From contig JAHDYR010000015.1 in assembly GCA_019828565.1 (NCBI GenBank), positions 310,001 through 374,000 on the forward strand: a stretch of 64,000 bases of DNA. Direction: 5' to 3'. The translations under genes were made by a program, and so were the position numbers. Each line of letters opens with the position of its first letter. Position 1 is the stretch's first letter. The notes below the pieces were generated by a model, which had not been told where the DNA came from, did no database searches, and saw only the letters and a list, made by a program, of their open reading frames with translations. Below are positions 40,217 to 50,637 of the stretch, one piece after another. This DNA comes from Carpediemonas membranifera (lineage: Eukaryota; Fornicata).

Positions 40217-40231
40217 GGCCCGGTATTGTGT

Positions 40232-40238
40232 AGTAAAG
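40232..40238 (+). promoter_or_regulatory. Poly(A) signal AGTAAAG
   Basis: 16 nt after the TGA stop of the disordered protein. Confidence 0.5.
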
Positions 40239-41495
40239 CATCGCACGCAGTCTGTGTGGTTAAAGTGCACCTACGTGTACGGGCTTGACCCTGAGCATTT
40301 CAACCTATTGCTGGCGTCTGGCCCATCCCGTCACAGTCCAGCAGGCGCTCACAAACGAATCGGCCATCATGATGTCCGCCATCAACTCCTCGTCAGTCTG
40401 GGAAGAGCCTCGAGCCTTGTGGAGGGCATTCCGGGGCTCGTCGCCCTCATGCCCCACATCCCTCTGATGTCTCGCCACCCCGTCGACCCGCGCCGAAAAG
40501 TGTGCGCCTGGGCAGACGCTCGAGCTTGGGGCGGGATCCATGAACTTTGACCCAAGCGGCTCCGTCAACACCGTGCTTGCTTCCAACAACAGCCATTAAA
40601 TCCACTTTTTTGAAGTCTTTATCTACATGCAGCAATTCCTTCAGAAGGTGGGAGGCTTTAGAGTTGAGGGGTGTGAGCTGGTAGGTTGAGCTCTGCTAAA
40701 AGCTGTCGCATCCTGCGTTATAACCTCCTTCGCCATCGAGGAAATTGGGCCACAAAGGTTCACCCCTTTCCATTTATGGCACGCTTAAATTCATGTACTG
40801 TCAACCTCAGCCTGCGGCATGTTGACGGTCGCTCCAAGTGCGGCATCGCAGGTCTTCTTTGAGACCTGACTGCCGTGCCGTTCCCACGTTGCGTGGCATG
40901 AGTCGCGCGAGAGCGCTGCATCAAGGGCGGGGGTAAGCCAGACTAACACGCCACCCTCTTGGGGCAGGATGGCCTCTCGGATAGCGGCCTCTGTGGTGTC
41001 GGCCGGCGTGAGTGCCGGGTCGTCCTCGGTATCACTGCCTTCCGAGTCTACCGTGCTGGTGCCAGAGACGGAGGAGAAGTGCCTGGCGACAGCCCTCAGT
41101 ATCTCGGCCTTGGTGGCTCTGGTCGAAGGTCTTGCTTCGCGGCGTAGTTCCCTAAGGAGGGACTTGAGGCTGAGCACACTTGCCTGCGTTCTGTTGGGGA
41201 TGAGCTCGGTCCAAGCCACGCTGCTATCAGATACGGTAATTACGTGTTATACACAGCGCCATATCGACCTTGAGGATTGTGTTGCTTTATGACGTGCCAC
41301 GAAGCGCAGCTAGGGCCACTATTCGCAAACTGACACAATCTAGGACCCCAAATGCCCCTTCATCGCAACAAACGCCAAGCCACTGTGTTTAAAGCGATGA
41401 GGTTCATGTGCCCCGATGAGAATAATCTCGTCAGATTTGCTCCTGAAATCCTTTCACAGTCGTTCGAGTCGAGGCGAAGGGAAAACAGGGCCAAG
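40239..41495. other. 1.26-kb intergenic region
   Basis: A 142-codon minus-strand frame at 40791-41219 has a SAP-like stretch but no ATG and no convincing intron to supply one; I do not call it. The last part is presumably the SerRS promoter and leader. Confidence 0.4.
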
Positions 41496-43028
41496 ATGAT
41501 CGATCTTGAACTCATTCGTGATGAAACTCAGCGTGGTTAGTACATATTTTCTCTATAGTATGACATAGTGAAGGTTGTTGACTCCGAGCGTAGACGTGGT
41601 CGCTGCACCACTGTTGGCGGCGTCGTGAAGAGCGAACTTGTTGATACCGTCCTTGCCGAGGATAACCTCTGGAAGGAGTGCCTTCAGAAGATCAATGCCC
41701 TTCGCACTGAGCGCAACAGCATCACCAAGACGATCAAGGAGAAGATGAAGGGAATGAAGGCCGCTGATGCGGACAAGGACGCCATCACCGCTGAGGTTGA
41801 TGCCCTCAAGGCTCGCGTTCTCTCCATTAAGGATGACATCGCCAAGCTTGACGTCGACACGACCGAGCATCTCCGCCTCCGCGACGTCGCCCTCAACAAG
41901 ATCGGCAACATCCTGCTTGCTCCCCCCTCGGACCTCTACGACTCCAAGGACTACGACCTCCACGACCTCTCCTACCGCCACACCAACGGCGAGGAGCAGA
42001 TCCGCGTTGGAGCCGACGAGCCCGCGGAGTGGGGCAAGGCGCCCGAGACGCCCCTCAACCACGTCCAGCTCATGACCAAGGCCGACATGATCAACTGCGA
42101 TGACGGTGTGAAGGTCGCTGGTGCCCGCGGATACTACCTCAAGGGCGCTGGTGCCCGCCTCAACCAGGCACTCATCAACTACGCCATGGACTTCCTCGAG
42201 AACCGCGAGCACGAGGTCATGGACAAGACCAAGGACGCCGAGGGCAACGTCACCTTCACCCCCACGGGCAAGATGGCCAACTCAGCCTACGAGGTGACCC
42301 AGACGCCCTTCTTTATGAAGGGCGACATGATGGCTAAGTGCGCCCAGCTCGAGCAGTTCGAGGAGGAGCTCTACAAGGTCGTCGCTGGCACCCGCAGCAC
42401 TGCCTCAAAGGACCCCGACCTGGCCGGCGACCGCTTCCTGATTGCCACGTCCGAGCAACCTCTGTGCGCCATGCACGCCGACAAGATCATCACCGCCAAG
42501 GAGATGCCCATCAGACTCTGCGGATACTCAACATGCTTCCGCATGGAGGCAGGCCGTCACGGCGAGAACATGGCGGGAATCTTCCGCATCCACCAGTTCG
42601 AGAAGGTCGAGCAGTTTGTCATCGCCCACCCCGAGGACGCCGAGGTGGAGTTCACCCGCATGGTCGCAGCCGCCCGTGACTTCTACCAGTCGCTCGACAT
42701 CCCCTTCCGCGTTGTCCAGATTGCCAGCGACGACATCAACAACGCTGCCGCCATCAAGAACGACCTCGAGGCCTACTTCCCCGAGGCCGGCGAGTACCGC
42801 GAGCTTGTGTCAGTGTCCAACTGCACGGACTACCAGTCCCGCGGCCTCAACACCCGCATGGCTCACAAGGGCAAGGACTACGTCCACATGCTCAACGGCA
42901 CGATGACTGCCACTGAGCGGACTATGTGCTGCCTCGTCGAGAACTACCAGAGGGGGAACGGCATCGTCGTCCCTAAGAAGCTGAGGCCCTACATGGGCGG
43001 CAGGGTCTTCATCCCCTTCAAGAAGTAA
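41496..43028 (+). CDS. Seryl-tRNA synthetase, two exons
   Basis: Exons 41496-41535 and 41569-43028 join in frame to 499 residues. Exon 1 supplies MIDLELIRDETQR, the SerRS N terminus (LDxxLIRExxxR). The N-terminal coiled-coil arm follows (about residues 40-115). The class II core has motif 2 (FRMEAGRHG...GIFRIHQFEKVEQF) and motif 3 (GTMTATERTMCCLVENYQ), plus the ATSEQP substrate loop. It charges tRNA-Ser in the cytosol. An upstream ATG at 41352 in the same frame would add 48 residues not typical of the family, so I choose 41496. The stop is embedded in AGTAAAC. Confidence 0.96.
41536..41568 (+). other. 33-nt spliceosomal intron (SerRS)
   Basis: GTTAGT donor, ATGACATAG acceptor; contains an in-frame stop (TAG) if retained. 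Confidence 0.93.
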
Positions 43029-43030
43029 AC
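43024..43030 (+). promoter_or_regulatory. Poly(A) signal AGTAAAC overlapping the SerRS stop
   Basis: TAA at 43026-43028. Confidence 0.6.
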
Positions 43031-43312
43031 GGTTGGTTGTTGTGATGGTTGGCTGAGTCAAGGTTCGCCAATACCCGTGGGGTTGGATGGACAAGGTGGG
43101 CGCCAAGGCCGGCATCCTCGCTGAGATGGCGAGGGACAACTCACTGGTGCCCGTGAGGCATGTGCTGGCCATGGCTCGCAAGTGCTTCTGCGGCTCGCTC
43201 AACAACATCATGCGGACCGGCGAGCTGGCGTTGATCCGGGTCTGTTGGCGGGCGACCTACTTCTTGACGTCATGCAAGAAAAAAGTTTCAGACCAAAAGC
43301 AAAGGACTACTG

Positions 43313-45538
43313 ATGAAGATCCACATCCAATTGGACATCGACGTGGATCCATCTGAGCTCAACAGCTATGCATCTGCATTCGTCGTCGCGTTGCAGCGAA
43401 TTGCCGACGAATTGCCCCAGAAGGATTCCTCGTCAGAATGTAAGCAGCCTACGCCCGCCAAACCAGCTCCAGCGGCAGAAACTACTTGCCCAGAGCCGCT
43501 TGGCAGTATTCCTGACCGAGAGATGATCCAGGGCTACCTCGATGCCCTTCGCACGGACGAGCAGCATCCCCGCACCATTCCAGCCCTCACAGCATTCCTC
43601 CTCACCCCCAAGGAGAGCTCGAGACGTCTCGAACGTCTTCAGATGCTGCTGGAGCTTCTGTTCAACAACTTCCTGCTGAACATCAACATCACGGAGCAGG
43701 TGCTGCACCCCCTCTTCCGGGGCCTCTTTCTTCTGCCCGCCACGTTCCAGCAGGTCATCCACAACTTCTTCGTCACCCGCGTCCATCACCGTCTCGTGAA
43801 GACCATCCGTGTGTACCACAAGCAGCCCTCGGAACTCCTCAGCAACATCGTCCTGCTGTCCAGGGCCTCCTGCATGCTCGTGTCGTCCGGCTACCTCGCC
43901 CCCAAGCTTGTGTTCAAGACCGTTGTTGACTTCCTTGACTCTGAACAGTCGTGCATCCCCGCAATCGTCCTGTTCTCGTTCCTGGACGGCATCTGTTCCG
44001 ACCGACTCGAGCAGTCCGTTCCCCCGCAAACCCTGGCCGACCTCCGCCGCCGTGTGAACGGGCTTCTGTCGGACCCGCGGATGTCGGACATCCAAGCGAA
44101 GCTCGCCATACTCGCTGGCCGTATCGGCGGGAAGGCACAGCCGATGGCCGACGACCAGGACGGGTCAGAGACCGACGACTCCCTCGAGTCGCTGCTGCCC
44201 GACGCCCGCATGATCTCGCCGCCCCCGTTGTCGGACTCGCTGTACGAGGGCCCCCTGTCTGCTGAGCTCACCGAGGAGCTGCCCAGCCCCGCGCCGGTGC
44301 TGCCCCCTGAGCCAGAGGAGCCCGAGATGCCTGATATGCCCGAGCCCGTGGAGGCCACGGAGGAGACGCCGGCTGCAGTTGCAGACGAGACCGCCCAGGA
44401 GGCCCCCAAGGAGGAAGAGGCGCACAAGGAGGAGGAGGTCGTTCCCAGCGAGGACGACAAGGCGCTGTTGGACGACCTGCCGGTGCCGTCGATCGTGACG
44501 CAGTACCAGCGCTACCGCACGGCCGGTAAGAAGGCCACGCCCAAGGAACGCATCCAGGCGAAGAAGTACACCGACGCCTGCTCCCTCCACGGCCACACGA
44601 CGCTCGCACGATCCGTAACCATCGACGAGTGCGGCGTCGTCGTCTCTGTTGGCCCCGACAAGGTTGTCTCCCACTCCGAGCACGGGCTCCCATGCGACTC
44701 GTTCAAGGTCCAGCTGCCCGCCGTGGAGGGCTCGGGCGACGACCAGATCCGCACCCCCATCCTAGTGGCGGTGTCGGGTCCCTACCTCGCCGTTGCCGCG
44801 GTCGCCATGGACATCCATAAGTTCGGATGGGCCACTGTCTCCGTCTACCGTCGCAGCGGGGGCGGCCACTGGACGTACCTGGCCACGACCCGGCTCGACA
44901 ACGTCCCCGCCGTGACAGCACTGGCTGGTGTCCGGGGTGGGTTCATCGCAGCCACATGCAGGCGTCAGGGCGTCGATATCGTGCCCTCACTCGACCTGGT
45001 CGCCGTCAACACCGAGGGTGGATGCGTGCTGACCCGCCTGTCTGCGGTTGGCCCCCACGAGATCTCGAACTTGGCGGTCGCCCCCGACGGGAAGCACTAT
45101 TCCTTCGTGACGACGGACGGAGCTCTTACGGTCGGCTCCATCGACAAGGCCTCCCACATCGCGGTCGACTCGAACGCCACTGCGGGCCACCCCGTGATCA
45201 GTATCACCATGCCGGCCGAGGACACTGTGGTGTTCGGGACCACGGAGGACGGCGGCATGGTCTGCGTCTACTCGGCCAAGGAGCGCCGCGTGCTGCAGAT
45301 GTCGCCGTCAGCCAGGCCCCCTCTGTCGATCGCCTCGGTCGACAACGACCGTCTGGCGGTGATCACGGACTCGTCGCTCATCATCTACCACACCCTGTCG
45401 AACTCGATCACCAACGGCCCCCTCAACGGCGTCTACAGCGGCGGTGTGGTGTGGAATAAGACGACTGGCGTCATCAGCACGATGGTGGGGGAGAAGGCGC
45501 GGGTTGCCCAGTTCAAGCCGTGCTGGGACATGGAGTAA
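43313..45538 (+). CDS. Unknown protein: helical N-terminal domain plus C-terminal beta-propeller-like domain
   Basis: A 741-residue protein from ATG 43313. Residues about 70-260 form an all-helical domain (ERLQMLLELLFNNFLLNINITEQVLHPLFRGLFLLPATFQ...). Residues about 280-400 are a Pro/Glu-rich acidic linker. Residues about 420-741 show repeated short beta-strand blocks (DECGVVVSVGPDKVV, LAVAPDGKHYSFVTTDG, VVFGTTEDGGMVCVYS) typical of a WD40/propeller fold without strict GH-WD motifs. No family name can be supported. gcaagaaaaaa is 28 nt upstream of the ATG. The stop lies in AGTAAAG. Confidence 0.78.
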   Translation: MKIHIQLDIDVDPSELNSYASAFVVALQRIADELPQKDSSSECKQPTPAKPAPAAETTCPEPLGSIPDREMIQGYLDALRTDEQHPRTIPALTAFLLTPKESSRRLERLQMLLELLFNNFLLNINITEQVLHPLFRGLFLLPATFQQVIHNFFVTRVHHRLVKTIRVYHKQPSELLSNIVLLSRASCMLVSSGYLAPKLVFKTVVDFLDSEQSCIPAIVLFSFLDGICSDRLEQSVPPQTLADLRRRVNGLLSDPRMSDIQAKLAILAGRIGGKAQPMADDQDGSETDDSLESLLPDARMISPPPLSDSLYEGPLSAELTEELPSPAPVLPPEPEEPEMPDMPEPVEATEETPAAVADETAQEAPKEEEAHKEEEVVPSEDDKALLDDLPVPSIVTQYQRYRTAGKKATPKERIQAKKYTDACSLHGHTTLARSVTIDECGVVVSVGPDKVVSHSEHGLPCDSFKVQLPAVEGSGDDQIRTPILVAVSGPYLAVAAVAMDIHKFGWATVSVYRRSGGGHWTYLATTRLDNVPAVTALAGVRGGFIAATCRRQGVDIVPSLDLVAVNTEGGCVLTRLSAVGPHEISNLAVAPDGKHYSFVTTDGALTVGSIDKASHIAVDSNATAGHPVISITMPAEDTVVFGTTEDGGMVCVYSAKERRVLQMSPSARPPLSIASVDNDRLAVITDSSLIIYHTLSNSITNGPLNGVYSGGVVWNKTTGVISTMVGEKARVAQFKPCWDME

Positions 45539-45539
45539 A
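45533..45539 (+). promoter_or_regulatory. Poly(A) signal AGTAAAG overlapping the stop
   Basis: TAA at 45536-45538... the heptamer begins two bases before the stop. Confidence 0.5.
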
Positions 45540-46075
45540 GGTCACCAGTCGACTCTAGTGTTTATTTCTCGCTGATAACGCAAGGCTCCGCCTAGCCTTC
45601 CCGTCAGCGGGTTGACCGACAACCCCTCACCCCGGGCTCGATCAGCTCCCATGGGTCCACGATGCGGTCCAGCTCAATGTCCTTTGCTGTGTTGCCCGAG
45701 GCCTCAGGGCGCTGAGCAGGACGCCCGCCAGACTACGACTGAACTCAACCTCCTCCCGCCGCAGATCCGTGACGAACCGCGTGTGGCCCCGGTGCGACAT
45801 GAAGCGGGGCAGCGAAGCCTCCATCATCAGCTGGACGCCTAGGATCGCCTGGACGTTCATCTGCGCCCCTGATTGCACAAGGGAGACGGTGCGACGTCAT
45901 CTTGATCGACTGGCGACAGAGAGGGCAGAGAAGAACCGGTCATAAAGAAACGGCCTTGATGTGGAAATTCGTACCTTACCTTACCTTCGCTGGTCGGGGC
46001 CGCCGACTCTAACAACTAATCAACAATAAATCAGGCAAGTGTGCCATGTTGTTAGTTCGAACAGGTGGTCTGACT
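45540..46075. other. Junction of host array and retroelement cluster
   Basis: 536 bp with no gene. It should contain the 3' end (3' LTR) of element C, but I cannot find a matching LTR partner because C's 5' part is missing. Confidence 0.4.
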
Positions 46076-46332
46076 TTATATAAACTGCACGTGTGGGAGT
46101 TGATCAGGGTAATTAATAAACCTGCCGACACTTCCCCTCTCATGATCAACTACTGAACCCTTACCGCGGAACTTGCGTTTGTACGCGGCGAACTGCGACT
46201 TATAGGACGGATTCTCGGTGAGATAAACGTCAAGGGCGGCTAATTGGTCATAGTACGAATTGTACGGGATGTACGAATCTTCCGATTGCTCGAGCCCAGC
46301 CCAATGGATCAGGAGCTCGATCTTTCCACGAC
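46076..46332 (-). pseudogene. Element C: C-terminal chromodomain fragment of Ty3/gypsy pol
   Basis: About 85 codons encoding RRGKIELLIHWAGLEQSEDSY and a short tail, the second part of an integrase-linked chromodomain. It stops at element A's target duplication. Its other part is at 54638 upward; excising A and one GCACG copy rejoins both in the same frame. Confidence 0.9.
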
Positions 46333-46337
46333 GCACG
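46333..46337 (+). repeat. Target-site duplication of element A (left)
   Basis: GCACG, repeated at 54633-54637. Confidence 0.93.
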
Positions 46338-46454
46338 TGTCACGTTGTGTTAGCTGTCCCAATCAGTTCTTTTATGATTGGTCAATGATCGTCAAAGTCA
46401 ATTTAAAGTTAGTTCATCGTTTCCCTTCGGTGTTCCTGTCCCCTGCCCGTCACA
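46338..46454 (+). repeat. Element A 5' LTR (117 bp)
   Basis: Begins TGTCACG and ends GTCACA; identical to 54516-54632. Confidence 0.95.
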
Positions 46455-46464
46455 GTTATATAAC
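46455..46464 (+). promoter_or_regulatory. Element A palindrome at the primer-binding position
   Basis: GTTATATAAC, a perfect 10-nt palindrome starting at the first base after the LTR; the same 10-mer is at the same place in element B. Confidence 0.7.
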
Positions 46465-46487
46465 TTTCGATTAAGGCTACTTTCCCG

Positions 46488-49400
46488 ATGAACATTGACG
46501 CCCTGTCTAACTTTTTGGCCCCATGGTTGAATTCGGCTAAGCCGAAATCATGGTACTCATTCCGAGACAATTACCGTTCTTTTAACGCCCGCACGAACTC
46601 CGAAATTCCGATCTTCAGTCTCATTAGCCCCATTGTTATTCAGCTCCTGGAGCTGAGTGATCCTGAGCTCCATGCCTTTATCGCAGAAGCGCGCGCGGCA
46701 CTTGAATCTCCTCATGTGCCTGAAGTGGCCGAGGAGAATGTAGGCCAGATCGCTATGGTCGCCGCCGCGCCTGCAGAAGAAGAAGAGGACGAAGACACGT
46801 CTGACGACTCCGACTCATCCTCTTCCGATGATGACAATGAGCTGGCTCCCCCTCCCGAAGACTGGAATGAGGCTTTTATTGATCGCGTGAACCGCATCTT
46901 CGCCCCCCTTGATAAGCAAGATGCTCTCGACCGGTTCGACGATATCAAGTTCCCCGACGGTAACCTCTACGAGTCCATGCTAACCTATGTGTTCCTTTAC
47001 TCGCGGATGATTATGAACTGCGCGCATGTCCGTCCGAAGGAGTCTTCGTTAGTTCAGAAGTTCCTGACCAACGTGCGCGGAGACCGTCTACGTGAGCGCT
47101 GCGCCACCTACAAGGACAAGCGATCGTTTGAACGAACGGCTCAGGCAGCTATTGCGCAAGCCAGAAAGGCTGAGCAAGCGGAGAGAGAAGGTCGCCGGTC
47201 CAAGAGTAAAGGGCAGGCATACGTTGACTTTCTCCTCGCAGCTCTGACCCAAGGTAAGCCTAGCCAAGCCTCTGCTCGTCCCCTGTTCCCGATCCGCCTC
47301 CTGCAGTGCCCCTCATCTGCGTTGTACGACACTGGCGCCACGGCCAACTTTATCTCAGAAGAGCTAGCTTCCTCGCTGCCCATTGAGCCTTCACTCGAGT
47401 CCCATCAGGTCCAGTTGTTCACTGGACAGAAGGTTAATACGACCCATGTAATGACGGCTGACTGTGAGTTCCCCTCCGCCACTGGCCACAAGCTCACGAT
47501 CAAGACAAAGTTCATTATCATGCGCGAAAAGCTCCCAGCTCCTACAGTCATTGGGTTCCCCTTGCTCGTGTCCGCCGGATTGATCCAATTCCCCGCTGAC
47601 GACCTCATTGTGGAGGTTGGGGATGATTACGACGACATGTTCGATGTGGATGCCCTACATGACGCAACTGAGACCACCACACCTACGATCATGAAGTTCG
47701 AGGAGCAGATATCGCGAATCTTGCAAGATCTACCTGGCCTCTTCGAGGAAGATCTGTCCGTGACATCAACTCTGCCCCCCTTCAAGGTCAAGACCGAAGA
47801 CCCAGACAAAGTCATTAACGTCTACCCCTACCGCTATTCCACACCTGTACGGACCGAGATTGTGCGCCAAGTCCATGAACTAGAGGCCCAGGGTATCATC
47901 CGGAGATCCACATCGGCATTCAACAACCCGATAGTCATGGCTAAGAAGCGGGGCGGAGCCCTACGACTATGCCTAGATTTCCGAGCCCTCAATCTCATCA
48001 CCTCGCCCGACAGTCACCCCCTGCCACTGATAGACAACCTCCTGGATCACCTCGAGGGAGCAAAATTCTTCGCGGCTTTAGACCTGAAATCGGCTTTTCA
48101 TCAAGTTCCCATGGCTAGTGATAGTTGCAAGTATACTGCCTTCACAGTGGATGGCCTGGGGAAATTTGAGTACTGCCGCATGCCGTTTGGAATGAAGAAT
48201 GCCCCTATCCAGTGTCAACGGGCTCTCGAAGCCGTTCTCAGTGACAGCCTGTACACTCAGGCCTTAGCGTACGTGGACGACGTCATCATATATGGGAAGG
48301 ATAGGAACACCTTCTTGAAGAACCTCCGGGACGTTCTGCACAAGCTTCACGCGGCGGGTCTCCGCCTTAACGCTGCCAAGACAGTCCTCGGTGTCGAAGA
48401 AATCGACTACTTAGGATGGAGACTCAATGCACGAGGCCGCAGGATCGCTCCTGATCGCCTCCAGGCGATTCGCGACATCAAGCCCCCCACCAACCTGACT
48501 GAAGCCCGCTCGGTGCTAGGCCTGGCAAACTACTTCCGCCCCATCATCGAGAGGTATGCCGACATCACAGAGCCAATCACTGTGCTCACCAGAGCCACTG
48601 CAGGCCCCTTCGCCTGGGGTTCCAGTCAACAAAGAGCCCTTGAGGCAGTCAAGACAGAGTTACTAACGGAAAGGGTGCTACGACACCCACAACCTGATGA
48701 GACACTCCATCTGTACACCGACGCCTCGGACGTCGCCGTTGGCGGCATGCTCGCGAACGAGGAAGGGCACCCCATCGCCTTCTTCTCCCACACTTTGAAC
48801 CCAACCCAGCGCCGCTGGTCCACCACTGAACAGGAATGTTACGGTCTTTACTTTGGAATGACGAAGATGAAGCGATATCTCGCCGGACGCCACTTCGTAA
48901 CACATACTGACCACCGCAACCTGTTATTTGCCCACAAATCCACCAACGCCAAAGTCATTCGCTGGCGACTAGCGATGAATGAGTTCGACTTCGACCTCGT
49001 CCATATCCCTGGTCAAGAGAACACCGTTGCTGACACGCTATCTCGCCTAGTCCATGTGAGCACTGCAGAAGCATCGCTCAACAAGCGCGAGACGTTCAAG
49101 GCACACCATGGCGGTTCAGCAGGACACCTCGGTGTTCGCGCCACCTGCCGTCGCATCGCGAATGCGGGACAATCTTGGCCGGGTCTCCACAAAGACGTCC
49201 AACAATGGGTAAGTGAGTGCCCAGTCTGTCAGCTCACCCGTCTGAACGTTCAACCCGTCGGCCAGCACCCGCATGCATTGGCTGGGACATACCCCTTCCA
49301 AGTGGTACAAATGGACCACATTGGTCCGCTAGATGGTCACCCCTCACTCCGGCACGCACTAGTCGTAGTTGACACATTCTCTAAGCTCACCCAAGTGTAC

Positions 49401-50309
49401 CCGACACAGTCGACCTCGACAGCAGAGGTCATCAACTCTTTAGAACACTGGATCAAACACTATGGAATACCCGAAGCTATCGTCTCTGACAACGCATCCG
49501 GATTCTCTTCCCAGGCATTCAAGTCATTCGTGGCCGAGAATGGCATTAGGCATGAACTCGGTACAGCTTATCACCCGGCAGGCCGTGGTGTAGTTGAAAG
49601 ACGCAACGCCGAGATCAAGCGCCATTTGAAGGCTTTTACCCTTGAATCAGGCAGGAGCTGGCCTGAGGAAGTCCCCAACACAGTGATTCTGCTCAACGAC
49701 ATCCCCTATGAGTACAGCGGCCTTTCGGCCAATGCAGCTCTCTTCGGTAAGCAGCTCCACACGACCAACAACGCGACCGATGACTCCCCTATTTCCCTCG
49801 AGCACTTCCGCTCATCCCTCCTCGCCCTTCAGGCCCACCAAGGATCAGCAGTGTCACGCGAGCCCCCTTCGGAGACGCACGCACCAATCGTTGGCGCAGC
49901 GGTTCTACTCCGGCGAGACACGCCCGTTGGCCCTATCATCCGAGGCCCTATGCGAGTCCTCTCACCTGGCGACCACCCTAACGTCTACACCCTCAAGGAC
50001 CTGACAACTCTTGCAACCGTCACAGCGCACGCAGACTCTCTTTATACGTTTAAGGGGTCATATACAGATGCTGAGCTGCAACGATGGGCCGCCCGCCTGC
50101 ACAACGAGTATGTCGTCCGAGGAGTTGACGCCCACCGCTGCAGGCAGAGGAACCTCCAATTCCACGTGCTCTGGCACGGCTACGACGATAGTGAGGCAAC
50201 TTGGGAGCCTTTTACCCGAGACCTCGACAAGCTCGCTGCCCTTGACGACTATCTTGCTGAGCATCCCCAATTGCTCAAGAAGATGAAGAGCGCCCGTAAA
50301 GCTCTCTAG
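46488..50309 (+). CDS. Element A gag-pol polyprotein
   Basis: A single uninterrupted 1,273-residue frame. Gag about 1-260 with an acidic Glu/Asp/Ser stretch and no CCHC zinc knuckle visible. Aspartic protease YDTGATANF near residue 281. Reverse transcriptase with LDFRALN, ALDLKSAFHQV and YVDD near 595-598. RNase H YTDASD near 743. Integrase with an HHCC zinc domain (about 872-912) and D,D-35-E (about 942, 1001, 1036). A C-terminal chromodomain-like VLWHGYDDSEATWEP near 1225. The order PR-RT-RH-IN-chromodomain is Ty3/gypsy chromovirus. ATG 46488 is preceded by TTTCCCG, also found before the gag start of element E. Confidence 0.96.
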   Translation: MNIDALSNFLAPWLNSAKPKSWYSFRDNYRSFNARTNSEIPIFSLISPIVIQLLELSDPELHAFIAEARAALESPHVPEVAEENVGQIAMVAAAPAEEEEDEDTSDDSDSSSSDDDNELAPPPEDWNEAFIDRVNRIFAPLDKQDALDRFDDIKFPDGNLYESMLTYVFLYSRMIMNCAHVRPKESSLVQKFLTNVRGDRLRERCATYKDKRSFERTAQAAIAQARKAEQAEREGRRSKSKGQAYVDFLLAALTQGKPSQASARPLFPIRLLQCPSSALYDTGATANFISEELASSLPIEPSLESHQVQLFTGQKVNTTHVMTADCEFPSATGHKLTIKTKFIIMREKLPAPTVIGFPLLVSAGLIQFPADDLIVEVGDDYDDMFDVDALHDATETTTPTIMKFEEQISRILQDLPGLFEEDLSVTSTLPPFKVKTEDPDKVINVYPYRYSTPVRTEIVRQVHELEAQGIIRRSTSAFNNPIVMAKKRGGALRLCLDFRALNLITSPDSHPLPLIDNLLDHLEGAKFFAALDLKSAFHQVPMASDSCKYTAFTVDGLGKFEYCRMPFGMKNAPIQCQRALEAVLSDSLYTQALAYVDDVIIYGKDRNTFLKNLRDVLHKLHAAGLRLNAAKTVLGVEEIDYLGWRLNARGRRIAPDRLQAIRDIKPPTNLTEARSVLGLANYFRPIIERYADITEPITVLTRATAGPFAWGSSQQRALEAVKTELLTERVLRHPQPDETLHLYTDASDVAVGGMLANEEGHPIAFFSHTLNPTQRRWSTTEQECYGLYFGMTKMKRYLAGRHFVTHTDHRNLLFAHKSTNAKVIRWRLAMNEFDFDLVHIPGQENTVADTLSRLVHVSTAEASLNKRETFKAHHGGSAGHLGVRATCRRIANAGQSWPGLHKDVQQWVSECPVCQLTRLNVQPVGQHPHALAGTYPFQVVQMDHIGPLDGHPSLRHALVVVDTFSKLTQVYPTQSTSTAEVINSLEHWIKHYGIPEAIVSDNASGFSSQAFKSFVAENGIRHELGTAYHPAGRGVVERRNAEIKRHLKAFTLESGRSWPEEVPNTVILLNDIPYEYSGLSANAALFGKQLHTTNNATDDSPISLEHFRSSLLALQAHQGSAVSREPPSETHAPIVGAAVLLRRDTPVGPIIRGPMRVLSPGDHPNVYTLKDLTTLATVTAHADSLYTFKGSYTDAELQRWAARLHNEYVVRGVDAHRCRQRNLQFHVLWHGYDDSEATWEPFTRDLDKLAALDDYLAEHPQLLKKMKSARKAL

Positions 50310-50553
50310 TTGTCGTCATCTACTTAATAATACTCCACATCTCTCATTGCGGAGGCAGAAACCGCAGATTTGCAAGTGCGGCTCTTGTATTGTGTGCTTT
50401 GCGTTGAGAATGATGCGGAACACGACGCCGTTCAAGAATATTGATGTTGATTAGTTACTTAGCGGTTCGTTGTATGATTTTGCGTGTATCCGGACAGATT
50501 TTCCACCATGCGAGTTCACCACCATCCTTCTGAATCAATTGATGAGGGGCCGA
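50310..50553 (+). other. Element A 3' untranslated region, left of nested B
   Basis: Non-coding, continues after B at 54459 up to the 3' LTR. Nothing else seen. Confidence 0.6.
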
Positions 50554-50557
50554 ATGG
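50554..50557 (+). repeat. Target-site duplication of element B (left)
   Basis: ATGG, repeated at 54455-54458. Confidence 0.8.
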
Positions 50558-50637
50558 TGAAGTTCTCAGCCCAGCAACACGGATGATTTAGATCAATCTG
50601 TAATATATGTAACACGTAAACGGGGACCTGAACTTCA
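50558..50637 (-). repeat. Element B 3' LTR (80 bp)
   Basis: Identical to 54375-54454. The pol stop codon (TAG, 50640-50638) abuts it directly. Confidence 0.95.

Noticed and set aside
40791-41219. 142-codon minus-strand frame with a SAP-like segment
   Set aside because: No ATG. A possible upstream ATG with a ~34-nt intron would need a GTGTAT donor and GATAGCAG acceptor, neither matching the GTNNGT/ACNYAG rule seen in all other introns.
41352-41495. Upstream ATG of SerRS adding 48 residues
   Set aside because: The added residues have no counterpart in SerRS, whose N terminus matches the Met at 41496.
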